Shown here: positions 1 to 10,042 of the stretch, piece after piece
Position numbering within the stretch: the stretch's first letter is position 1
How the letters are laid out: the number at the start of each line of letters is the position of its first letter
From: Poronia punctata
Taxonomy: Eukaryota > Ascomycota > Sordariomycetes > Xylariales > Xylariaceae
DNA: 19,747 nt
Assembly: GCA_022579005.1 (NCBI GenBank)
Contig: MU401875.1
Coordinates: 1-19,747 of the forward strand
Direction of reading: 5' to 3'
The notes under the pieces: model-generated
What the model was told of the DNA's origin: nothing
Databases searched by the model: none
What the model saw: only the letters and a program-made list of their open reading frames with translations
Translations under genes and position numbers: made by a program

Positions 1-540
1 TATTACTTATTTAAATTTTTAGCTTTGCTATTTTATTATTAAGCTTTTTTTAAGCCTTAACGCTTTATTTATATTTATTTTTAAAAAATATAAATATTAA
101 TTTAAACTTTTTAGTAAAGTTAAAAAAATCTATTAAAGGATTTTTAATATTAACTTGTTTATTTTTATTTAAAGTAAAGGTATTTTTAGCTATATAAAAC
201 CTAGATTTAGTTTTTTTAGTAGCAAAAGTAATAAGCTTTTTATTAAGTTTAATAATGTTAATAGGTTTAAGTTATTTAAGCTAAGGTTTTTTGTTTTTTA
301 AGTTAATATATTACTATAGCTATAAAGCTAAAGCTTTTGTTTTAAATTTTTTATTTTAGTAATAAAATTTTTCTAGGCAAAATAATTTAATTTTATTAGC
401 TAATGCTATTATTGCTAAGTTGCTATACTATTAAGCTTTAATAATAATAATAAGCAATATAAAACTTTTAATTATTAAAACTAGCATAAATAGCTAAATT
501 ATATATATTAATTAATTTATACATAAAAAGGTTAAACTTT
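1..540. other. AT-rich mutated relic DNA, no gene seen
   Basis: This stretch is almost entirely A and T, and the few C and G bases sit mainly in AGC, GCT, ACT and AGT. Stop codons occur in all frames, so no coding region can be supported. It looks like transposon DNA heavily changed by C-to-T mutation on both strands. The parent element cannot be recognised. Confidence 0.7.
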
Positions 541-588
541 TTTTCTTTACAAAATTTGCACATACTAAATAGGTAAAGAAAGACCCCT

Positions 589-597
589 TATAAAAGG
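589..597 (+). promoter_or_regulatory. TATA-box-like sequence in pocket
   Basis: TATAAAAGG matches the eukaryotic TATA consensus and lies in a pocket that escaped most mutation. No gene follows, so any transcription unit it served (perhaps an LTR promoter) is gone or lies in the pocket itself. In AT-rich DNA such matches arise easily; the retained GG and its setting are the only support. Confidence 0.2.
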
Positions 598-681
598 ACC
601 TTTTCTTTTATAGTAGTCCCTACTACAGCTATATAACTTCTACTATGTAGGCATTATATTAATTCCTATTATCTTATAACC

Positions 682-712
682 TGTTAGATCTAACACAACT
701 TTGTACAAAGTT
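682..712. repeat. Two adjacent perfect palindromes
   Basis: TGTTAGATCTAACA (682-695, 14 bp) and AACTTTGTACAAAGTT (697-712, 16 bp) are both perfect and separated by one base. The first begins TGTTA and ends TAACA, the style of Ty1/copia LTR ends. The pair could be a terminus of an old element or a protein-binding site. Function is unknown. Confidence 0.5.
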
Positions 713-3700
713 TACTTTTGCTTTTTTATAATTATTAATTTTTTATTAAATATTAAAATAATGCTTACACTTTATATATTTATTAGTTTTATAAATATTG
801 CTATATACACTTTATTAACTTTATTGCTACTAATAATAACAATAATAATAATAATAAAAAAAATAAAAAAAATAAAAAAAAAAATAGTATTTTTACTATT
901 AAAAAAAGTAAATTATAAAAGTTAGCAATTATTATTAAATTAAACAAAAAAAAGTAAGTTAAGCAAAATAGGTAGCATTTTAGTAAATTATAGTTATATA
1001 ATAAATTAATATATTTTTTTTTACTAATTTAATAACTTATATATATATTTATAATTATACTTATTATTATAATATTTTTATATAGTTAATATAAGCTTTA
1101 ATATATATTATAAGCTTATTAGTAGTAATTAACTATTTTAAAGCTATATTAGGATTTTTCTTTATATAAGCATTTATAAAGTTGTTTTTATTGTTAACTT
1201 AATAAATCTTTGCAATGTTTTTTATTTTATATGCTTTTTTAAAAGCTATAATATTAATTATAAGCTACTTTTTTTACATTATATTAAGCTTAACAAAATA
1301 TTTATATAGCAAATAAAAATCTATGCAAATAATTATTAAAATTTGCAGTAATTTTAATATATTAGTAATTTTCTATAGCGTTGTACTAAGTATAATAGTA
1401 TAATTAATACCTTTTACTATTTTGTATAGCTTGCTAGCTAATATACTTTAAGTAACTTTTTTATACTTAAAAAAGCTTTAGTATATAATATTGCTATAAA
1501 TAGTAAAGCTATTTTTTATTTAATACTTTATACTAAAAATAATAATAAATCTAAGTTAAAAACTTAAGTTTTTATTATTTATAAAAAAGCTATTAGTAAA
1601 AATAAATAGCTTTATATTATAAAAGTTAAAAAGAATATATTATAAACTTTAATTTTTATTTTTAATTTACTATTATAGTTATATATTTAATGCTTTAATA
1701 TTATCTTTTATTAGTTAGGTAACTTATATAGCAATAAATAAGTTATATAATACTTTTAGTTAGCATATAAATATAATATATGCTTTTTAAGCTTATTATA
1801 TAATATATTACTATATAGTATTTAGTGCTTTTTTATTAACTAGCTAAAAGTTTTAAGCTTATTTTTTTTATTAAAGTATAAAGTTATTACTTTAAATTTT
1901 AATTTTTATTTTATTAAATTTAATAAGTTAGTTACGTAATAAGATTATTTTATTTTTTGTTTAAAAAAACAGCTTTTTTTTTTTTTTTTAAAAATTCTTT
2001 TAATATTATACTAAATATATTATTAGTTTAAAGTTTAATAATACTAAATTGCTTTAGTTTTATATTTATATACAAAAAGCATAAATTATATATTAAAACC
2101 TTTATTTCTAGCTTTGTACAATAATAACTATAATACGTTTTAAACTAGTATAGCCTAAATTTTGCTAAGCTATATAAAGGTTATATAATATATAAAAAAG
2201 TACTAAAAAGGTATATATTTTTTAACTTTTTAAATAACTTAGTATATATTATATAAGTTAACTTATTACTTAATTATATATATACTTATAAAATATTATA
2301 AAGTTTACTTTATATATTATACTTTTTAATTAAAAATAAACCTAGTATAAAAATAAGCTATTAGCTTATTTTTTAAATAATTAGTAATTAAGTAAGCAGC
2401 TTTTGCTTTTTTTAATTACTATGCTTTTAAATAATAAGCCTAGATTTTTTATATAGCATTATTGTTTTTTTTTTAACTTTTTATACTAAGCGTATATTAA
2501 AGATTTAAGTATTGCTATAAATTACTTTATTATACTTTATAAGTATAAATACGCTTTTAGTAGCTAGATTTTTAATTTTTACTTTGTTAAACTTTTAAAA
2601 TAAAAGTCTTAAGGTAGTAATTATGCTATTTTTTTATAGTTATATTATAAGGTTGTAGTTTGTTTTTTTTTTAGCTATTAAATAAACTTTATATAAAATA
2701 TTTTTTTTTAGTTTGCCTTAGCATTATTGCTAAGTTTTTATTATAAGTTAGCTAATTTTAAGATTTATAAAATTTATATTAACTTATTTTTTATAGTATA
2801 GCTTAACTTAAGTATATTAAAATTATATTAGTTTATTAACTATATTAATAGTAATGTTTTAGTTATTAATTAATATAATTTTATATAGTTTAGTTTATTT
2901 TTTATTTTATTTTTAAATTATTACCTTGCTTTTTAATAAAAGTAATAGTATATTATATGTTATAAAGCTATTATAAGTATTTAAAGCTTAAAAAATATTT
3001 TTTTTTGCTTTAATTATTTAAAGCTTTTTTATAGCTTTTTTAACTACTTTAGCTTTTTATATAATATTAAAAAATAAAAAAAAGTTAATATTAACTTTTA
3101 AATATATATTAAAAATAAGCAGCGTTAGTACTAGTTTATTAAGTTTAGCAGTATTATTTAACGCTTTAACTACTATTTAAAAAATATTTTTTTTTTATAT
3201 TACTTTATAGCTTTTTATATAAAATATTAAAAGCTTTATATAAAAAGCTATATATTTTTTTAATTTTTTTAACTACTTAATATACTTTTATTAGTTTTAT
3301 AACATATAATACTTTAGCAAGCTAAGCATTATTATAAAACTTTTTAAATATAAAGTTTATATTAAAATTATAAACAACGTAATTAAAAAGCTTTTAGTAT
3401 ATATTTATTTAGCATTAATAAAGTATATTTTATATATTATGCGCAAATAGTAACTTTAAAAATCTAGCAGCTTAAAATAATATACTATTATTAATTATAT
3501 ATAGCACTAGCTTATTATTTAAATATATAATGTTAATAATAACCTTATAGTTAAAGTTAAAGTTATTATAAAGTATAAACTTAAACTTTTATAAAGCTAA
3601 ATTATAAGTTTAATATTAGTAATAAACCTTTTAAATCTTTTTTAAAGCTTTTATACTAATATTATTATAGCTTGCTAACTTAAACAAGTTATATAGCTTT

Positions 3701-6009
3701 TTTATATAAAAATATTTAAAGCGTTAATAAAGTTAGCATAGCTCTAGCTTTATAAAATATATAACTACTTTAATAATTAAAACATAAAAAAATAAATAGC
3801 CTTATTTTTAAACAATAAAAATTTTAACTTTATTATATTATATAATCTTATTTTTAACGTTATTAAAGTAAGCTTTAAGCTTATTTATATTATATAATAA
3901 AAGTAAAAAAAAAGTAAGTATTTTTAAAATATAAAAAATTACTTTATTAATAAAAGTTTAAATTTTTATAAACTTAATAAACTTTTTTTTTATTGCTTTT
4001 TTAAAGTATATTATTATACTACTTAAAATCTAGTTAATTTTAATTTCTAAGTATTTTTATATAAAAGCTTTAGCTTATAAGTGTTTAATAGTTAATACTT
4101 TAGCTATACTAGTATTTTATAAAATACTTTAGTACTTATAAGTATACTAATTTTTAAAAAAAAAAAAATTTGCTAAGCTTATAAGTTTTATTATAAGCTA
4201 ATAAATATTTTTTTTATAATATAATAAAAATAAACAGCTTTTATTAAAAATTAAATAGCTTAGTTGCTTTTTTTAAAATTAATATTATTAGCTATATTAT
4301 TATTATTATTTAATAGCTTTTTAATTTTTGTTTTTTTATACTTTTAAATATATACGTTAATATTATTAGTAATAAAAATATTATAATCTTTATATACTAT
4401 AATATATAAAGCATAAGCTTTATCTTTTTTTTTTTTTAAATAGTTATATAACTTGCAATTTAGCTTTTTATATATAAAGCATTATTATATAGCATACTAC
4501 TTAAACTATATTGCTTAAAAAGTAGATATATAAAGAGTAGGTTTAAAAAAAGTAGATTTACTTTTTTTTAAGTATTTTTTTATATATTGTCTAGATAACT
4601 TTTAAGCTTAATTATAATTGTACTTTTAGTTAATATAGTTAATATTAGCTAGTTTTTTATATATTAAGTACTAAGTTGTTTATTTATTAGTAGCAACTTA
4701 TATTACTGCTTATAAGTTAAATATTAAAGCTTTGCTTATTACTTTTTAAGTAATAAGCGTTATTTTAAGCTTAACAACTTTAATATATGTTTATATAATA
4801 GTTATATATAAAGAAATCTTATTATTAAACTTTAATTTTAGTGCTTATTATATAAGTTAAAGTTTATTAAATAATAATTTAAGCGCTTTTAAGTTAAACT
4901 TTTTTAAGTTTTTATTTTTAATTTATATAAAAATTATTATAGTTTAATTAGTTTAATACTAATTATAGTTAACGTAAGTATTAAAATATATATTAAGCGC
5001 GTTATATATTTTATTTTATTTTTTTATTAGTTTAATATAATTAATATAGTACTACTTTATATAATTTTAAAAAATTATTAAAAAAACAGCATAATATTAT
5101 ATTAAATAAAAACTAAGTCTTTTATATATAGTTATAAAAATACGTATTTTGTTAAATAAAATATTATATAGTTATTTTATATAGTTCTAGTCTTTTTACT
5201 ATATTTTATTAAATGCTATAAAAAGCTTTAGCTTAATTTAGTTTAAATAAACTAGCTTAAATAAAAGCAAGTTAATAGCACTTTTATATAGTACTAGCAT
5301 TAGTATTTAAAATGTTTTTATATAAAAGTTTTTTATACTATACTTTTAAAAGTATATATTTTTTTAAAAAAAAGTTGTTAATAAGTATTAGCTATTATTA
5401 TACTTTTAGCTATAAAGCTGTTACTATTAATAAAGTTTAGTATTATTTAGCAAGTTTATTATACTAAGTACTAAAAGTTAATTTTATTTTTTAATAAAAA
5501 AACATATTTTTTAAAGTTATATTTAGTATAAAAGGTTTAATTATTAGTAATATAATAAAGTAAGTATTTTTATATAAAAATAAGCTACTAGTATAGCTAT
5601 AAGCATAAGTGCTAGTATAGCTATAAATATAAGCTTTATTATAAGTATAAGTATAAATATAAGTATAAGTATAAATATAAGTATAAAAATAAGTATAAGT
5701 TTAAATATAGGTTAAATAAAAGTTAATAGTTATAAAATAAGTAAGTATTATAGTATAACTAGGAATACTATTATAAATTATATAGTAGCTATAAACTATA
5801 AAAATTTTTTTAATTTCTTTATATACAAGTTTTTTTTAAAAGTAAACGTAAAAACTTTTTTTTAAACCTAGTTTTAAAGCTTTTTTTAAAAGCTATTTTT
5901 AACTAGCTTAAAAATATTCTAATTTTAACCTTTAAAGTTTACTTAATAATTATATGCAAAGCTATTTATAAAAAGTCTGCTATTTTATACGTAGTTATAT
6001 AAGCATCTA
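713..6009. other. Long AT-rich mutated relic block, no gene seen
   Basis: About 5.3 kb with very low GC; a hand count at 2281-2520 gives 38 C+G in 240 bases. All frames are broken by TAA and TAG, while TGA is scarce because GA is depleted. A simple (TAA)n/(A)n tract lies at 829-885 and a T16 run at 1974-1989. The 74-residue plus-strand reading at 701-925 starts with TTG and is low-complexity I, L, K and N, so it is not called a gene. The block is probably stacked, mutated transposable elements, but no transposase, reverse transcriptase or integrase motif could be recovered by eye. Confidence 0.7.
5588..5706. repeat. Hexamer tandem array (TAAGTA-type)
   Basis: The segment keeps six-base phase for about 120 bases. 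The first part holds two 24-base units starting with CTAGTATAGCTATA (5588 and 5612). From 5641 to 5706 there are 11 hexamers in strict phase, mostly ATAAGT with ATAAAT as every third unit at first, so an 18-bp higher-order unit is visible. It may be a microsatellite or the coding repeat of an old element. A six-base period also permits a two-residue peptide repeat, but the frame closes at once downstream. Confidence 0.75.
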
Positions 6010-6014
6010 GCTAT
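6010..6014. repeat. Target site duplication, left copy (GCTAT)
   Basis: GCTAT directly precedes the solo LTR and is repeated at 6262-6266 directly after it. Five bases is the usual target duplication of Ty1/copia and many other LTR elements. The match extends to AGCTATA at 6009-6015 and 6261-6267, so the exact boundary could shift by a base; GCTATA with an element starting GTTAC is the alternative. Confidence 0.7.
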
Positions 6015-6261
6015 AGTTACGGATCGGTCAATGGCAGTACAGCCAATCAGGTGGCTTACAGCCATTACCTCCCTTAAACAGTACGTACTAGGACCTGCAC
6101 CTGCAGACAGGTGCAGACCCACTATAGTGAGCACACATTAGGTCTGCACACTAAACGAGATCTTGAAGGCTTTTCCTTCTTTTTCTCTTCACCTTTAGAT
6201 TTCCAACAATAGATCAAGTCACCTTCAGAAGCCTTGCCTTCTTCGTGACCCAATTGTAACA
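6015..6261. mobile_element. Solo LTR, 247 bp, copia-like ends
   Basis: A compact island of normal composition inside mutated DNA. It starts AGTTACGG and ends TTGTAACA, so GTTAC (6016-6020) and GTAAC (6256-6260) form inverted ends; the expected first base T is A, a transversion away from TG...CA. GCTAT flanks both sides. Inside are a perfect hairpin (6095-6116), an ACTATAG TATA-like segment (6121-6127), an all-pyrimidine tract (6170-6190) and an imperfect direct repeat (6165-6180 and 6228-6242). No primer-binding site, polypurine tract or internal region adjoins it, so this is a solo LTR left by recombination between two LTRs. Assignment to copia rather than gypsy rests only on length and ends. 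Orientation is unknown. At 247 bp it is shorter than the few hundred bases of homology RIP is known to need, which could explain its intact state; later insertion is the alternative. Confidence 0.75.
6095..6116. repeat. Perfect 9-bp hairpin in solo LTR
   Basis: CTGCACCTG (6095-6103) and CAGGTGCAG (6108-6116) are exact reverse complements around the four-base loop CAGA. Both contain the E-box core CACCTG/CAGGTG, so the site could be a regulator-binding site of the LTR promoter or an RNA stem. This is inference. Confidence 0.7.
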
Positions 6262-6266
6262 GCTAT
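6262..6266. repeat. Target site duplication, right copy (GCTAT)
   Basis: Identical to 6010-6014 and immediately after the CA end of the solo LTR. Confidence 0.7.
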
Positions 6267-6929
6267 ATACGTTATAATTATTTTTTTATTAAATAGCTAG
6301 TTAAGCTAAAATTTTGCATTAAAGTAGTTAAAATTAATATAGTTTTTTTAAACCTTAATATTAATATTTAAACTTATAAAAATATTTTTATATATAAAAG
6401 CATAAAGACTTTAAGTATTGCTAGTAATGTTTTTAATAATATAGTTTTTTTAAATATTTAAAAACTAGCTTTTATTTTTAGCTATTATAGTAGTTTATAT
6501 AATAAAAAAAAATAAAAGGTATAAAAATGCTTACTTATAAGCTTATATAAGCTATACGTTTTTTGCTTAAAAAAAGCAAAGCTTAAAGTAATATTATAAA
6601 ATTTAAAAGGAATCTTTTTATATAAAGCATCTTATAAAGCAATATTACTTTATATAATAATATTTTAAAAAATCTTGTTTATTAAAGTACTTTGTTAATT
6701 TATTATTAATAAATAATAACGTATGTTATTAAAAATAATAACTAATTAGTATTAGTTTTTTTACTAAAAAATAAAAAATACTTTGTTCTTTATACGTACA
6801 ATAAATATATATAATTAAAAACTCTATTTCTTTATAAAATAAAAAAATAAAGTAATAAACAATATATAAAACAAATAATAATAAATTTTATTTTTTAAAT
6901 TAGTTTTATATAATCTTTTAAGTTTTAAG
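6267..6929. other. AT-rich mutated relic DNA, no gene seen
   Basis: Composition and stop density are the same as in the block left of the solo LTR, in keeping with the LTR having landed inside one pre-existing mutated block. No open frame or recognisable element remnant is visible. Confidence 0.65.
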
Positions 6930-7150
6930 TTAGAAATTGCAGCTAAGGCACAATTTCCTTTTATATTATCTTTATATAAAGCTAACTAATTTAATTAAAA
7001 TTAAAAAGGCCAAGAAAACTTTACTAGTATTTAAGCTATAAGTTAGCTACTATATAGCTAACATATACTTTGTTTACTTAGTTAAGTCAGCTTAACTTTT
7101 ATAGCTTTAGCAGCCTAAGCCGCGTTTTTAGCTATAGTGTTATTACCAAT
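6930..7150. other. Mildly mutated pocket with hairpin cluster
   Basis: C and G are more frequent here, including GGCC, GGCA, TTCC and CCGCG, which are rare nearby. Four stem-loops lie close together: GAAATTG/CAATTTC (6933-6957), GTTAGCTA/TAGCTAAC with a five-base loop (7042-7062), AGTTAAG/CTTAACT with a four-base loop (7080-7097), and TATAGCT/AGCTATA (7100-7136). Such density may mark a small non-autonomous DNA element, but no terminal repeat pair or target duplication was found, and AT-rich DNA makes short stems easily. Confidence 0.3.
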
Positions 7151-8980
7151 ATTCTAACATATATATTATTTTAATAGCTACTAATATAACCTTTTATTAA
7201 CTTTATTATTTAAAAAATTAGTAGTTTAAATAACATTATATTATGCTTACTATATATATATAAATATAGCACTTTGCTACTAGATTTATTAAAAATAAAG
7301 CTAAATATAAAAATATTATAAAGTAGCTAATATTAAATAAGCAGTAATAAGCTTTTTAAGCTTTTTAAATAACTAATAAATTAGCTATTATTTTTTTTAT
7401 TTATTTATAGCTTTTTTAATTTATTTTATAATAGCTATTTTACTTTTAATTAAATTTAATAAACTATATATGCTAAAATAATTATATAAACTATATAATA
7501 TAAATAGCAAAAAAGATAATAATAGTAAAAATATAAATAATAATAAGAAAATATAAAGAATAAAAGCAATATTAACGTTTATTTACTAAATTATACTATA
7601 AAATATATAAAATTATACTAAATTATATTTAAATTTACTAGTGTTTAATATTATTATTAGCGCTAGCGTTTTTAAAGTAACTTTTAATTTTTTTAACTTT
7701 ATTATTAACTTTATAATAATATTTTATAAAAAAGTTTTAAAATTTATTAGTATTTTTAAATTTTTTTTTTATTTAGCTTACTACTATATATAAGCTTTTA
7801 ATATTTTAAAAAAAAGCTTAATAAAGTTAAAATTAAGTAAATAAAGTAGTAAAAACTACAATTTAATACTAAATTTATTTTTAAGCTTGTAAATAACTTT
7901 AAAATAGTAAAAAAAAAGCGTTATTTATAACTAGTACTAACTTAAAGCTAAAAAAAAAGTTTATTAATAGTATAACTTTATACTTTAATTACTACTTAAA
8001 GCTTAAAGTTTTTAACTTTTTTAAATAAATAAAAGTAGTATTATAAAGTATACTATTATATATAATAGCTAAAAAAATGTTATATTATATATTTTTTTTT
8101 AAAATCTTAGTTATAAAAAAAGTATAACTTTTAAAAGCTTATTTATTTTGCTTATTTATATTTTATTTATTAATATTAGATTTGTTAATAAAAATAAATA
8201 TATTAGTAGTAAATTTAGCTATTTAATGCTTATAAAATAGCTATTTTTTAAAATTTTATTAAGCTAGCTTAATTTTTAGCTTTTTATATAATTAGCAGTG
8301 CTTTTTTAAATATATAAAAATAGTAAAAATGCTAATATAAACGTTATATTTTATAGCTAAAAACTATTATATTTTATTAAAGTAAAAGTTAAGTTTAACT
8401 TTTAATTTTTTAATAAAAGCTTTTAAAGCTTATAAAAATAGCTTTAAAAAGTTAAAATAGTTTTTTTTTTAGTAAACTAGCTTTTTTTACTTTTTAATTT
8501 ATATAAAGCCTTTGCTTATTTAATAGTTTATTTATTATAGTTAAACTATTAAGCTATTTGCTTATTAGTTTAGTTTTTTTTAACTATTATAGCTAGCAAA
8601 TTTAAACGCTTTAAAGTAGTTAATTAATAGCTAATTACTATGTTAAATAAAATAATAGCTAAAAATAGCTTTAAATATAGCTAAAAATAAAAAGCAAAGT
8701 AGTTAATATTAATAGCAATAGCTTTAAGTATAAAGTAGTAAGTAGTTAGGTTAAATTTAACTATAAAACGCGTTTATTAGCTTGTTTTTATTATAAAAAA
8801 CATAAAAAACGCGTTTTTTGCTTTAAAATAGTACAACTTTTAAAAATAGGCAGTTATAACGCTTTAAATTTATAAAATAGCTTTAAAAAACGTTAATTTT
8901 AGTTAGAAAAAGTAGTGTAAAGGGTTAAAAAATAGGAAAAATAAAAAAAGTAAGGTAGTTAAAAAAAACGGTATATTGCA
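7151..8980. other. AT-rich mutated relic block, no gene seen
   Basis: Uniform AT-rich DNA with surviving C almost only after A or G. No frame is open for a useful length. Near its right end it holds two ACGCGT sites at 8768-8773 and 8809-8814. GC rises gradually over the last 100 bases before the island. Confidence 0.65.
8804..8819. repeat. 16-bp palindrome with ACGCGT core
   Basis: AAAAAACGCGTTTTTT is a perfect palindrome. A second ACGCGT, inside AAAACGCGTTT, lies about 40 bases upstream at 8768-8773. ACGCGT is the MluI cell-cycle box bound by MBF in fungi, but no gene starts nearby, so a regulatory role is not supported. Confidence 0.45.
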
Positions 8981-8984
8981 AATT

Positions 8985-9014
8985 AGCGTGGTGTAGCTCT
9001 ACTAACACCGCGCT
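8985..9014. repeat. 10-bp hairpin at left edge of island
   Basis: AGCGTGGTGT (8985-8994) pairs with ACACCGCGCT (9005-9014) with one G-T wobble around a 10-base loop. It marks the exact left edge of the island. ACACCGC recurs at 9058-9064. The perfect palindrome CGCTTTAAAGCG (9011-9022) overlaps the right arm. A structured edge would suit a transposon end or a replication or transcription signal, but no counterpart is seen at the right edge. Confidence 0.5.
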
Positions 9015-9068
9015 TTAAAGCGACTGTAAGGGAAGTCGGACAGGCAGTTGATTTATTACACCGCAAGC

Positions 9069-9082
9069 GTATGCAGGCATAC
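9069..9082. repeat. Short hairpin GTATGC-AG-GCATAC
   Basis: A perfect six-base inverted repeat around AG, within the structured left part of the island. Confidence 0.4.
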
Positions 9083-9282
9083 CTAACAACTCCCATCAAT
9101 AAGTAAGTACTGTGTACGTGTATGTGCCTGCTAGGGGGGTACTACGAGTACTTATTATTACCCGGCTCGGGACAGGAGTTTCCACTTGTGACTTGAGGCG
9201 TCCAGTTAACCATGTGGGCCTGTACGGCATCCCTGGTTTATTTGGACTAGGTAGTACGCGTAGGTACTATATACATACCTAT

Positions 9283-9982
9283 CTAGTACACGTACATATA
9301 TATTCCCCATCCTGAAACCATATGCTGGGAGCCTGGCGCCTGTGAGTCTGTGACGAATCTTGATGCCTGTGCACAACGTCTGGTCTGGTCAATGTGGTGA
9401 ATCTTCGGAATTTTGAAAGTCGGCTGCCTGTCACAGGAAACGCCCTTGACTCTTGCACCAACCCAGTCGCCTGGCCCCCCTGACATTGGAAGGTACAAGT
9501 AGTCTAACCGAACAGACATGAACGGGAAGGTACGTTCGGAGCGACTGTTGACATCAGTGGTAATTGCATCTAATCTACCTGGTAGGTGCCTAGGTACTGA
9601 GGCAGGCACTGTACAACTATCCGGTGCCTTACATTGATTACCACCCCGTGGATTCCTAACGCCTCACGAGATAAGGTCCTTCTACTGAGACCGGGGCCAA
9701 CGAATGGAAAAGCAAATCTGCCTTGAGTACGTACGAGTACGTGTAATTCATAGTCAGGACAGTGATCAACGCGCAGTAGCGCATCAGCTTCCACCGATCC
9801 ATTAGGTACTGCGATTGGCGTTGATAAACTGTCTTGGTGCCGACAAAAGCTGTGGCACGGAGGCGCGTGCTCTGCAGGGATACCGGCTGTGACCCTCGTG
9901 CAGTCCAGATCCCGGTAATCCCTGGGATACACTCCTCACTGCTCAGTGGTGTCACCCTGGGTGACTGCAGTCGGGGTGTCAT
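9283..9982 (-). pseudogene. Possible broken unrecognised gene, minus strand
   Basis: One minus-strand frame is open from an ATG at 9982 to a TAG at 9658-9656 (108 residues). A second is open from just after a TGA at 9666-9664 down to a TAG at 9285-9283 (126 codons). The two overlap by five bases (9663-9659), so a single frameshift or very short intron there would give about 230 codons covering most of the island. The third frame is also open at 9932-9570 (120 residues) but contains no ATG, only GTG. No domain or family is recognised; the only feature is a short hydrophobic, tyrosine-rich stretch near residues 68-86 of the first frame. No clear fungal intron signals or strong start context were found. 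Chance open frames in a 1-kb balanced sequence remain quite possible. Confidence 0.2.
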
Positions 9983-9996
9983 ATCCTAGAGGATAT
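9909..9996. repeat. Cluster of three hairpins at right edge of island
   Basis: ATCCC/GGGAT (9909-9928), GTCACCC-T-GGGTGAC (9951-9965) and ATATCC-TAGA-GGATAT (9981-9996) follow one another within 90 bases just before composition falls back to AT. The middle one is a perfect seven-base stem with a one-base centre. They could be protein-binding sites or remains of an element end. Confidence 0.5.
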
Positions 9997-10042
9997 CTAC
10001 CCGTTATAGCTATGTTATATATTTATATAAAGGTACCTACCT

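Larger units (their letters stand above)
541..712. other. Less-mutated pocket, possible LTR or promoter relic
   Basis: Runs such as CCCC, GGACC and TCCC survive here although they are nearly absent around it. A TATAAAAGG box lies at 589-597 and overlaps the palindrome AAAAGG-A-CCTTTT (592-604). An inverted TAGTAG/CTACTA pair follows near 612-626. The pocket closes with two adjacent perfect palindromes. A TATA box followed about 90 bases later by a TG...CA palindrome would fit the remains of an LTR, but no paired LTR or target duplication was found. It could equally be a fragment of a DNA element. Confidence 0.35.

Noticed and set aside
701..925. 74-residue plus-strand open frame
   Set aside because: It starts at TTG, consists almost wholly of I, L, T and K from an AT-rich and (TAA)n tract, and has no recognisable motif; best explained by composition.
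5588..5706. CRISPR-like array
   Set aside because: Units are six bases without spacers; it is simple tandem repetition.
7640..7685. Possible reverse-transcriptase box (SADD-like) on the minus strand
   Set aside because: The reading needs several undone mutations and is not supported by neighbouring RT motifs; treated as chance.
8985..9064. tRNA or 5S-like gene, suggested by TAGCTC and by ACACC words
   Set aside because: No acceptor-stem pairing, no anticodon arm and no GGTTC-type B box could be laid out; the A-box match is poor.
9112..9315. 67-residue plus-strand open frame in the GC island
   Set aside because: It begins with GTG codons in a GTACGTGTA repeat and lies partly opposite the minus-strand frames; length is expected by chance.
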